In this document: positions 33,228 to 41,524 of the stretch, piece after piece
Layout: each line of letters begins with the position of its first letter
Numbering within the stretch: the stretch's first letter is position 1
Assembly: GCA_964519835.1 (NCBI GenBank)
Contig: CAZFLD010000008.1
Location: 1 to 64,000, forward strand
Direction: 5' to 3'
Length of the DNA: 64,000 nucleotides
DNA from: CAZFLD01 sp964519835
GTDB taxonomy: Bacteria; Spirochaetota; Spirochaetia; DSM-27196; CAZFLD01
Program-made: the position numbers and the translations under genes
Notes under the pieces: model-generated
Seen by the model: the letters and a program-made list of their open reading frames with translations, nothing else
Told to the model about the DNA's origin: nothing
Databases searched by the model: none

Positions 33228-34535
33228 ATGCGCAAGGTATACAGCAAAATCGACGCAATCGCCGGAAACGTTATTACCGTCACCGCCTCGGACGTTCGGT
33301 ACGGCGACTTGGCGATTGTTCAGTCACGCCACGGTGCTTCTCTGGCCGAGGTCATTCGCCTGAAACGGGAGGACGTCTCGCTCCAGGTATTTGCAGGCGG
33401 GCGCGGCATCTCGACGGGTGACGAGGTCCGGTTCCTCGGTCATCCGATGCAGGTGAGCTTCTCCGACAATCTACTCGGGCGCATCTTCGACGGAAGCGGC
33501 AATCCCCGAGACAACGGACCGCGATTAGAAGAGAATCTCATCGAGATCGGAGGCCCGTCGGTGAATCCCGCGCGACGCATCGTGCCACGAAACATGATCC
33601 GAACCGGCATTCCTATGATCGACGTCTTTAACTCGCTTGTCGAAAGCCAAAAGCTTCCGATCTTTTCCGTATCCGGCGAGCCGTACAACGACCTCCTCGC
33701 TCGGATTGCCCTCCAGGCGGAGGTCGACATGATCATCCTGGGCGGTATCGGCCTTAAATACGACGACTACCTGTTCTTCCGCAACACGCTCGAAGAGGGA
33801 GGAGCACTCTCCCGAACCATCTTTTTTGTGCACACGGCCTCGGACCCCGTTGTGGAGAGCCTCTTGGTGCCCGACATCAGCCTAGCCGTCGCCGAGCAGT
33901 TCGCGCTTCAGGGCAAAAAAGTGCTGGTGCTCTTGACCGACATGACAAACTTTGCGGACTCCCTCAAAGAGATCGCAATCACCATGGAGCAGGTCCCGTC
34001 GAACCGCGGTTATCCCGGCGACCTCTACAGCCAGCTGGCCGCCCGTTACGAGAAGGCTGTCGACTTTGAAGGCGCCGGCTCCATTACTGTCCTAGGCGTA
34101 ACCACCATGCCGGGTGACGACGTAACACACCCGGTACCTGACAACACCGGCTATATCACTGAGGGGCAATACTACCTTCGCAACGGGCGAATCGAGCCCT
34201 TTGGATCGCTCTCGCGGCTGAAGCAGATGGTCAACAAGAACACACGTGATGACCATCGTGCATTAATGGACGGAATGATCACACTTTACGCCTCGTATCG
34301 AGAGTCCCTCGAGAAAAAATCGATGGGTTTTCGTATGTCCGACTGGGACCAAAAGCTCCTCAAGTACGGAGAGATTTTCGAGCGGGACATGATGGACTTG
34401 AGCGTCAATATCCCCCTCGAACAGGCGTTGGACAGGGGTTGGTCCATCTTAGCCGAGTGTTTCAAACCCGATGAAACGGGCCTCCGGACGGACCTGCTAC
34501 GAACGTTCTGGCCGGACAAAGACGAGGTAGCCTAG
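33228..34535 (+). CDS. atpB: V-type ATP synthase subunit B
   Basis: Subunit B (435 residues) pairs with A in the A3B3 head and binds nucleotide without turnover. It has RTGIPMIDVFNSLVESQKLPIFSVSGEPYNDLLARIALQ in place of a classic P-loop, as is normal for B. Further on come DMTNFADSLKEIA and NRGYPGDLYSQLAARYEKA. The start at 33228 follows GAGGGAG; a frame extending upstream into atpA is ignored. Confidence 0.96.
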   Translation: MRKVYSKIDAIAGNVITVTASDVRYGDLAIVQSRHGASLAEVIRLKREDVSLQVFAGGRGISTGDEVRFLGHPMQVSFSDNLLGRIFDGSGNPRDNGPRLEENLIEIGGPSVNPARRIVPRNMIRTGIPMIDVFNSLVESQKLPIFSVSGEPYNDLLARIALQAEVDMIILGGIGLKYDDYLFFRNTLEEGGALSRTIFFVHTASDPVVESLLVPDISLAVAEQFALQGKKVLVLLTDMTNFADSLKEIAITMEQVPSNRGYPGDLYSQLAARYEKAVDFEGAGSITVLGVTTMPGDDVTHPVPDNTGYITEGQYYLRNGRIEPFGSLSRLKQMVNKNTRDDHRALMDGMITLYASYRESLEKKSMGFRMSDWDQKLLKYGEIFERDMMDLSVNIPLEQALDRGWSILAECFKPDETGLRTDLLRTFWPDKDEVA

Positions 34536-34538
34536 GGC

Positions 34539-35129
34539 ATGGCCAAGGTCAAGCTGACCAAAAACGAGCTCAAGACTCAAAAAAACCAACTCAAGCGGTT
34601 TCAGCGTTATTTACCGACGCTGCAGCTCAAAAAACAGCAGTTGCAGATGGTTATCCGTCAAGTCGACGCTCGCGTCGCGCAGATGCAGGAGGAACGAAAG
34701 CGGGTCTACGATTCGCTTCGCACGTGGATTGCCGTGTTTGGGGAAGACATGCCGATCGACAACCTCGTCTCCGTCAAGACGGTGGAAACGTCCACGGGCA
34801 ACATCGCGGGCATCGATATTCCCGTGTTCGAACGGGTGGAGTTCGACGATGTCCCGTACGACCTCTACTATTTTCCACTTTGGGTCGACGCCGGCATAGA
34901 TGCCATCAAGCGCTTGACCGCGGTGGATGCCGAGATACAGGTGCTCGAAAGGCAGCGTGACCTCTTGGACGAGGAGCTGCGTATTACCACTCAGCGCGTC
35001 AATCTGTTCGAGAAGGTGAAAATTCCCGAGACCAAGGAAAACATTCGGATGATTCGTATATACCTCGGTGATCAGCAGACTGCCGAGGTCGTACGCGGCA
35101 AGATTGCCAAGAACAAGCTCGGAGCGTAA
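34539..35129 (+). CDS. atpD: V-type ATP synthase subunit D
   Basis: Subunit D (196 residues) is the central rotor axle. The N-terminal helix starts LTKNELKTQKNQLKRFQRYLPTLQLKKQQLQ, the C-terminal helix ERQRDLLDEELRITTQRVNLFEKVKIPETKENIRMIRIYLGDQQ, and the pair forms the long coiled coil of the family. The subunit F that usually binds D in the rotor is not encoded here. The gene lies 3 bases after atpB. Confidence 0.95.
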   Translation: MAKVKLTKNELKTQKNQLKRFQRYLPTLQLKKQQLQMVIRQVDARVAQMQEERKRVYDSLRTWIAVFGEDMPIDNLVSVKTVETSTGNIAGIDIPVFERVEFDDVPYDLYYFPLWVDAGIDAIKRLTAVDAEIQVLERQRDLLDEELRITTQRVNLFEKVKIPETKENIRMIRIYLGDQQTAEVVRGKIAKNKLGA

Positions 35130-35133
35130 GACA

Positions 35134-37047
35134 GTGATTGTACCGATGAAAAAAGTCTCCATCGTTGTTCTGGCCGCTCACAAGCGTCGCGCCTTGCGGA
35201 AGCTGGCGGCGGCCGGCGTTATGCACGTTCACACGGAGGCAGCCACCGGCATCGAAATCGACAACGTGGCCGAAAAGCTGGCTCTTGTTCAGAGAGCAAT
35301 CGGAGTACTGGGAGACCAAAACGAGGAAACTGCGGCTACAACGGCGGGCGACGCCCTCGGTCGTTCAGACGAGTCAATACTCGAGGAAGCCCTTACCCTG
35401 GCGTCCGAGCTGGCGCAAACCCAAGAAGAGATTCGCGGCACACGGGAAGAGCTTGACAGGACGACCCGCGAGCTGGAACGACTCTCACAGTGGGGAGATT
35501 TCGATCCTGCGGATCTCCACGCGCTTGCCTCACGCGGCGTTGTGCTGCGCATCTATGCGCTGCCGCCGGACCGCGCGGCCGCCTTTCCGGACCGCCACGA
35601 ACGAGTGGTCCTGTCCAAGGACAAAAACCTCGTGCGCTTTGTAGCTCGGATAGCAAGCGACCTAATCAGTCCCGACGGCGAGTTTCCGGACGACCTGGAC
35701 GACTTCCCCCCCCTTGATCTGCCGGTGGTTTCCACGCGAGAGCTGCGCGAGCGGAGAGCCCGGCTCGAGGAGCGTTTCGACGCCCTGCACGCACAAATCG
35801 CCGAGGAGGCCCACCGGCATCGATTGCTCGACTCGGCAAAGGAAATTCTCATCCGGCACCTCGAGTTCGAGTCCGTTGCCGGCGTCATGGACCAGGACGA
35901 GCAGATAGCGGCTCTCACGGGGTTTGTTCCGACCGAAGACGTGGCCGGGCTCCGTGCCGAGGCCCCCAGCATCGGTTGGGCGCTGTTGATTCGCGACCCC
36001 GAACCAGATGACAACGTGCCCACAAAAACCAAAAACCCAAGGGCGGTCGGAATAATCCGGCCCGTGTTCCAGCTGCTCGGCACCACACCGGGATACCACG
36101 AGCTGGACATCAGTTTTTGGTTTTTGCTTTTTTTTATTCTCTTTTTTGCCATGATCATCGGGGACGGCGGCTACGGTGCCATTCTGTTTGCCGTGTCTAT
36201 TGCCGCCCTGATCGGCTCCGGGAGAAAGGCAAAAAAGACCGGCGGTCGGGTAGGAGACGGGCCGATACTGCTTTTTGTCTTGAGCGTGGCCACAATTGTG
36301 TGGGGCGCCCTTACCGGTACGTGGTTCGGCGCGGACGCCATCGCGGAGGCCGTTCCGTTCCGCTATTTTGTGTTTGAACCGTTAGCCACCTATAACCCGA
36401 GAAGCGCCCAAAACGTACAGCTCTTTTGCTTTATCGTCGGTACGGTCCAGCTGTCGATTGCGCACGTCTGGAACTTTATCAGGGAGCTCAAGAAAAAACC
36501 GGTTCTCAAGGCATTTGCGCAGCTCGGCTGGTTGGCGATGGTGATTGGCCTCTACTCGCTGGTCCTAAACGTAGTGCTTGCCGCCATGGGATTTGGCATG
36601 CCGACCTATGCCCTGTACCTGGTCGGCGGCGGCTTGGGTTTTGTGCTTATCTTCTCCGAGCAGAGGCAGGGGCAAAACTTCTTGGTCGGGGTAGGAAAGG
36701 GCATAGCGGGTCTTATGACCACATTCCTCGACAGCATAAGCGCTTTTTCAGACATCATTTCCTACATTCGCCTGTTTGCCGTGGGGCTTGCGTCCGTGGA
36801 GATTGCCAAGAGCTTCAACGCCATGGCCTCTCCGGTCATCGAAGGCGGTGGTTTTGGCATCGTGGCGGGTGTGTTGATTCTGCTGCTCGGTCACACGTTG
36901 AACTTGGCAATGGGTGGACTATCGGTGATTGTTCACGGAGTGCGATTGAACATGCTCGAGTTTTCCGGCCACCTGGGCTTGGAATGGGCCGGCGCGCCCT
37001 TTCGTCCCTTTGGTCGGTCCCTCGAACAGAACAATAATGCGAACTGA
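35134..37047 (+). CDS. atpI: V-type ATP synthase membrane subunit I
   Basis: Subunit I (637 residues) is the a-type stator. The soluble N-terminal half (to about residue 330) contains coiled coils, and the C-terminal half has about seven to eight membrane segments. The ion half-channel region near ISYIRLFAVGLASVEIAKSFN carries the essential arginine, and LGHTLNLAMGGLSVIVHGVRLNMLEF matches the conserved end. The GTG at 35134 is taken as start because GGAG is 9 bases upstream; an ATG at 35146 has no such site. Confidence 0.94.
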   Translation: MIVPMKKVSIVVLAAHKRRALRKLAAAGVMHVHTEAATGIEIDNVAEKLALVQRAIGVLGDQNEETAATTAGDALGRSDESILEEALTLASELAQTQEEIRGTREELDRTTRELERLSQWGDFDPADLHALASRGVVLRIYALPPDRAAAFPDRHERVVLSKDKNLVRFVARIASDLISPDGEFPDDLDDFPPLDLPVVSTRELRERRARLEERFDALHAQIAEEAHRHRLLDSAKEILIRHLEFESVAGVMDQDEQIAALTGFVPTEDVAGLRAEAPSIGWALLIRDPEPDDNVPTKTKNPRAVGIIRPVFQLLGTTPGYHELDISFWFLLFFILFFAMIIGDGGYGAILFAVSIAALIGSGRKAKKTGGRVGDGPILLFVLSVATIVWGALTGTWFGADAIAEAVPFRYFVFEPLATYNPRSAQNVQLFCFIVGTVQLSIAHVWNFIRELKKKPVLKAFAQLGWLAMVIGLYSLVLNVVLAAMGFGMPTYALYLVGGGLGFVLIFSEQRQGQNFLVGVGKGIAGLMTTFLDSISAFSDIISYIRLFAVGLASVEIAKSFNAMASPVIEGGGFGIVAGVLILLLGHTLNLAMGGLSVIVHGVRLNMLEFSGHLGLEWAGAPFRPFGRSLEQNNNAN

Positions 37048-37096
37048 GAATGCATAGAGATTACGTTTTGGACTACACAAACAGAAGGAGTCGGAG

Positions 37097-37531
37097 ATGA
37101 ACATCGGATTGATCGGCGTGGGAGCCGCCCTCGCTTTTGCCGCAATTGGGTCGGCACTTGGAGCCGGATCGGCCGGCATGGCCGCAGTCGGAGCGTGGAA
37201 GAAGTGTTTTGCACAGAATAGGCCCGCCCCATTTATCCTTGTTGCCTTTATCGGCGCGCCCCTTACGCAGACCATTTACGGGTTTATTCTCATGAATAGT
37301 CTGTTTACCGCGGCGGAGTCGTTGGACGCAATGCTGCTCTTGAGTGCCGGCATTCTCGGCGGCATCGCGATGGGTTTTTCCGCCTGGTTCCAGGGAAAGA
37401 CCGGCGCGGTCGCGTCGGACGCATTGGCCGAAACCGGGAAGGGCTTTGGTAACTATCTGCTGGCCCTCGGCCTCGTCGAGACGGTTGCCCTGTTTGTTAT
37501 GGTCTTTTTGCTCGTTTTGGTCGGCGGCTGA
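37097..37531 (+). CDS. atpK: V-type ATP synthase proteolipid subunit K (c ring)
   Basis: Subunit K (144 residues) is a four-helix proteolipid made of two fused hairpins, as in V-type rings. The ion-carrying glutamate is E128 in LVETVAL. In the first hairpin the equivalent site has T57 and Q58 (PLTQTIYGF), and Q99 lies in WFQGKTGA. This Thr/Gln/Gln/Glu set matches the Na+ ligands known from the Enterococcus hirae NtpK ring, so Na+ coupling is likely. A GGAG ribosome site lies upstream. No F, G or C genes follow. Confidence 0.93.
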   Translation: MNIGLIGVGAALAFAAIGSALGAGSAGMAAVGAWKKCFAQNRPAPFILVAFIGAPLTQTIYGFILMNSLFTAAESLDAMLLLSAGILGGIAMGFSAWFQGKTGAVASDALAETGKGFGNYLLALGLVETVALFVMVFLLVLVGG

Positions 37532-37618
37532 ACGGACGACGGACCAAGACACCGGGCGGCCGCCGCGCCTGCAACGGCAGAGAGGCCGGCGCCGAAGACA
37601 CATGATTTTCCGTAACAG

Positions 37619-38584
37619 ATGGTTCGCGCCATGCCGATAGCTAAAGGGATGGCGCGACCACTGCTGTTTCTTGTCGCGGTCTTTACACTCTTCGCGCTTG
37701 CACTCCCCACGGAGGCGCAGGAACGCCCTCCGGCCGACGCGCCGCCATGGGTGCACTACCAGTTCGGCACCTACCTGTTCGCGGAAGGGAACCACGGCGG
37801 CGCACTGGTGTCGTTTAGGCGAGCCCTGGCCGCCGGGTATCCGGAGGCGGAGATGGGCATCGGCATGGTGCACGTTGCCGACGGCGATCTTGTACTCGGC
37901 CGCATCAACCTCGAAGCTGCCCTGGAAAAGGCCGCCACGTTCGACGTTCGCAATCACCGCTACACGATTCTGTACGCGCTGGCGGACATCGCCTTCCTCG
38001 AAGGCGACGACCACGGCTACGAGACAACTCTGCAGCGCATTACCGCCGACGACCCGGCCTACGCCTCGGAGAATGCTGTTCGTCAACGGCGACGATACAT
38101 CGAACAGCTCGAGCAGCCGGATCAGACCGCGGGCATCGACGGCCTGTTGAGTCTGTTCCGGCAGGATCAAGGCTATTTCGCCCGCGAGGCCCACAGACGC
38201 CTTGGACTGCACTTCGCACAGCTCGGCAACTACACACAGGCACTCGATCATCTGCTGGCGGTGCTGCTCAAAGTCGTCACAAAGACGGTCAACGAGATTC
38301 GTCTATTCTACGTGGACTACGAGTACACAACTCTCGAAAACCTCATCGAAACCGCGTCTCGCCGAGAGGAGGCCTATGCCTACTTGCAGGAGACACGTTT
38401 TGTTGAGGCTTTGTACTGGATTGGCGAGGTGCTCTACTTTCGATCCGACCTGGAGAGTACGCGCGAGGAAGCTCGGCGTTTGTTCGGGTTGATTGCCGGC
38501 GGTGATCCGGGCTTTGTGGGAGATTTCCGCTTTCGCGCCCAGGCCCAGTTGGACGATCCGCAGCGAAGCATTCGCCCCGAATAG
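37619..38584 (+). CDS. Exported TPR-like hypothetical protein
   Basis: This 321-residue protein has a signal peptide (hydrophobic run to PTEAQE; cleavage likely before QER). The rest consists of helical repeats of TPR/Sel1 character (QFGTYLFAEGNHGGALVSFRRALAAGYPEA; AHRRLGLHFAQLGNYTQALDHLLAVLLKV). No catalytic motif is seen. The start may be 37619, 37631 or 37649; the signal sequence fits all three. It follows atpK by about 90 bases without a clear terminator between. Confidence 0.75.
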   Translation: MVRAMPIAKGMARPLLFLVAVFTLFALALPTEAQERPPADAPPWVHYQFGTYLFAEGNHGGALVSFRRALAAGYPEAEMGIGMVHVADGDLVLGRINLEAALEKAATFDVRNHRYTILYALADIAFLEGDDHGYETTLQRITADDPAYASENAVRQRRRYIEQLEQPDQTAGIDGLLSLFRQDQGYFAREAHRRLGLHFAQLGNYTQALDHLLAVLLKVVTKTVNEIRLFYVDYEYTTLENLIETASRREEAYAYLQETRFVEALYWIGEVLYFRSDLESTREEARRLFGLIAGGDPGFVGDFRFRAQAQLDDPQRSIRPE

Positions 38585-38666
38585 GCTTAAGTCCACAAAT
38601 CGCCGTGCTACCGCACAAGCACTTGTCGTCTCCCGACCGCTAGCGTACCCTTAGCTCTCAAAACTG

Positions 38667-41495
38667 ATGAACAAGCTTGTAATCAAAGGTGCGCGGGAGC
38701 ACAACCTCAAAGATATTGATCTCGAGTTACCTCGAGATACACTGATAGTAATCTCGGGCATGAGCGGCTCGGGCAAGTCGTCATTGGCTTTCGATACGAT
38801 CTTTGCCGAGGGTCAGCGTCGCTACGTGGAGTCCTTGTCCGCCTATGCGCGCCAGTTCTTGGGAAGAATGGACAAGCCCGATGTGGACTACATCGAGGGC
38901 TTGTCGCCGGCGATTTCCATCGAGCAGAAGAGCACAAACAGAAACCCACGTTCCACGGTGGGCACGGTTACCGAGATCCACGACTACTACCGCCTGCTCT
39001 TCGCGCGTATCGGCGTTCCCCACGATCCCAAGAGTGGCCGCAAAATCGAAAAACAAACCGCGGACCAGATCATCGACAGCATCATGGACCTACCCGAGGA
39101 TTGCCGCCTTATGATCCTTGCGCCGGTTGTGAGCGGGAAAAAGGGCCATCACCAAAAGATTCTGGACGACGCCAAACGGGCCGGGTTTGTCCGTGCCCGT
39201 GTCGATGATGAGGTCCGCGAGCTCGAGGAGGAGATATCGCTCGACCGCAAGCGCAAACACTCCATCGACATCGTCGTGGACCGCGTCCGCCTCAAGGCCA
39301 ACCAGCAAAAACGCATTGCGGAGGCGGTGGAAACGGCCATCGAGATTTCAGGAGGCCGGGTCACCGCAAATTGGCGGAACGGCAAAGAAGCGGCGGAGAA
39401 GACCTTTAGCGAGCGATACGCCTATCCCGACAGCGACCTGACGTTTCCCGACTTGGAGCCGCGCCTTTTTTCATTCAACAGCCCCTTCGGCGCCTGTCCC
39501 GAGTGCTCCGGCCTCGGCATCACCCTCGAGTTCGACCCGGAGCTGATCGTCCCGGACAAAACCAAGTCGTTCAACGAGCACGGTTTTCAGCCCTATAATC
39601 CCAAGTCGGCCTGGAATCGCAGTCGATTTGAGAGCCTTGCGAGGCATCTTTCCTTCAGCCTGGACACGCCGATTGAAGAGCTTGAGGAAGCCGTGATGAA
39701 GGCGTTAATGCACGGCACAACGGATCCGATCGAGATCACCTACGTGAACCGCGACAAAACCGGCAAGTTCGAGTACCAGGCGCCGTTTCCGGGAGTGCTC
39801 AAGGACCTCCGACGCCGCTATCTGGAAACGACGTCCCAAGGGGTCAAGGATTGGCTCGAGGGCTTTATGTCACAGCACGCGTGCGGAGCCTGCGGCGGCA
39901 AGCGTCTTCGGCAAGAGGCGTTGTCCGTCCTTGTACACGGCAAGAGCGTCCACGACGTATCGTCGATGTCGGTAGCCGAGGCACTGAGCTTTTTCTCGAA
40001 TCTGGACCTAGATGCCACCGAGGCACAGATCACCACCCAAATCCTAAAAGAGATTGTGTCGAGACTGCAGTTTATGCAGAGCGTGGGCTTGGGTTACCTC
40101 ACTCTCGAACGAACCGCATCTACATTGAGCGGAGGTGAGGCTCAGCGCATTCGGCTCGCAACGCAAATCGGCTCCTCGTTGGTCGGGGTGCTCTACATCC
40201 TCGATGAACCCACAATCGGTCTCCACCAGCGGGACAACAAACGACTGATCGACACGCTCAAGCATCTCCGGGATTTGGGAAACACCCTTATCGTCGTAGA
40301 GCATGACGAACAAACGCTCAGAACGGCGGACCACATCGTTGACCTTGGTCCCGGCGCCGGCGTTCACGGTGGACAGGTGGTCTCTCAAGGGTCTCTCGAG
40401 CATATCTTGGCGGACAACAACAGCCTCACCGGCAGGTATCTAACCGGCGCCCTTGCCATGCAGGTACCAAGCTCGCGGCGGGCGGGGAAAGGCACCTCCG
40501 TGGAAGTGATCGGCGCGTCCGAGCACAACCTCAAAAACATCGATGTCTCTTTCCCCCTCGGCACACTAAACGTGATAACGGGCGTTTCCGGCAGCGGCAA
40601 AAGCACACTGCTCTCGGACATACTCCATCCGGCACTAGCCAACAGACTCGGCCGAAGTCACCATCCGGTTGGCACGCACCGGGATATTCGCGGCGTGGAA
40701 GAAATCGACAAGGTCATCAACATCGATCAGTCGCCCATCGGCCGAACCCCGCGCTCGAACCCCGCAACATACGTCGGTCTTTTTACGCCAATCCGTGACC
40801 TGTTCGCCTCGCTTCCCGAATCCCGCGCCCGCGGCTACAAACCGGGCCGATTCTCCTTTAACGTGAAGGGTGGACGCTGCGAAAACTGCGAAGGGGCGGG
40901 AACCATCAAAATCGAAATGCACTTCCTGCCGGATGTCTACGTGGTGTGTGACGTTTGTGGCGGCCGACGTTTCAACCGGGAAACTCTCGACATTCACTAC
41001 AAAGGCAAAAACATCAGCGATGTCCTCGACTTGAGTGTCGAAGAGGCCGCCGCTTTTTTTGCCGCGGTGCCGCAAATCAAGCGACGACTCGACACGCTTA
41101 TGTCGGTGGGCCTCGACTACATCAAGCTCGGCCAATCGGCCCTTACCCTCTCCGGCGGAGAGGCCCAACGTGTAAAGCTGTCACTCGAGCTGTCGAAGCG
41201 AAGCACGGGAAAGACCTTCTACATCTTGGACGAGCCCACCACCGGTCTGCACTTTGCCGACGTTCACAAGTTGATGGAGGTTCTCCACCTCCTTGTCGAC
41301 AACGGAAACACCGTGACGCTTATCGAGCACAACCTCGACGTTATTCTGCAGGCTGACTACCTCATCGATCTGGGTCCCGAAGGTGGCAACGAGGGCGGGC
41401 GCCTGATAGCGACCGGTACCCCGGAAGAGGTGGCCGCGGTGAATCGTTCTTATACCGGCCACTACGTGAAGGAGGCCCTCGAACGGCGCGCGTAG
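38667..41495 (+). CDS. uvrA: Excinuclease ABC subunit A
   Basis: UvrA (942 residues) finds bulky DNA damage and loads UvrB. It has two ABC ATPase modules. Walker A1 lies at 31-38 (GMSGSGKS) and Walker A2 near 639 (GVSGSGKST). The two signature motifs are TLSGGEAQRIRLATQIG and TLSGGEAQRVKLSLELS. Zinc sites are CPECSGLG with CGACGG, and CENCEGAG with CDVCGG. The length is normal. No strong ribosome site precedes the ATG. No LexA-type operator was recognised. Confidence 0.97.
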   Translation: MNKLVIKGAREHNLKDIDLELPRDTLIVISGMSGSGKSSLAFDTIFAEGQRRYVESLSAYARQFLGRMDKPDVDYIEGLSPAISIEQKSTNRNPRSTVGTVTEIHDYYRLLFARIGVPHDPKSGRKIEKQTADQIIDSIMDLPEDCRLMILAPVVSGKKGHHQKILDDAKRAGFVRARVDDEVRELEEEISLDRKRKHSIDIVVDRVRLKANQQKRIAEAVETAIEISGGRVTANWRNGKEAAEKTFSERYAYPDSDLTFPDLEPRLFSFNSPFGACPECSGLGITLEFDPELIVPDKTKSFNEHGFQPYNPKSAWNRSRFESLARHLSFSLDTPIEELEEAVMKALMHGTTDPIEITYVNRDKTGKFEYQAPFPGVLKDLRRRYLETTSQGVKDWLEGFMSQHACGACGGKRLRQEALSVLVHGKSVHDVSSMSVAEALSFFSNLDLDATEAQITTQILKEIVSRLQFMQSVGLGYLTLERTASTLSGGEAQRIRLATQIGSSLVGVLYILDEPTIGLHQRDNKRLIDTLKHLRDLGNTLIVVEHDEQTLRTADHIVDLGPGAGVHGGQVVSQGSLEHILADNNSLTGRYLTGALAMQVPSSRRAGKGTSVEVIGASEHNLKNIDVSFPLGTLNVITGVSGSGKSTLLSDILHPALANRLGRSHHPVGTHRDIRGVEEIDKVINIDQSPIGRTPRSNPATYVGLFTPIRDLFASLPESRARGYKPGRFSFNVKGGRCENCEGAGTIKIEMHFLPDVYVVCDVCGGRRFNRETLDIHYKGKNISDVLDLSVEEAAAFFAAVPQIKRRLDTLMSVGLDYIKLGQSALTLSGGEAQRVKLSLELSKRSTGKTFYILDEPTTGLHFADVHKLMEVLHLLVDNGNTVTLIEHNLDVILQADYLIDLGPEGGNEGGRLIATGTPEEVAAVNRSYTGHYVKEALERRA

Positions 41496-41524
41496 GGCTG
41501 TACCTCGTCTGGGTCCTCGGGGCT

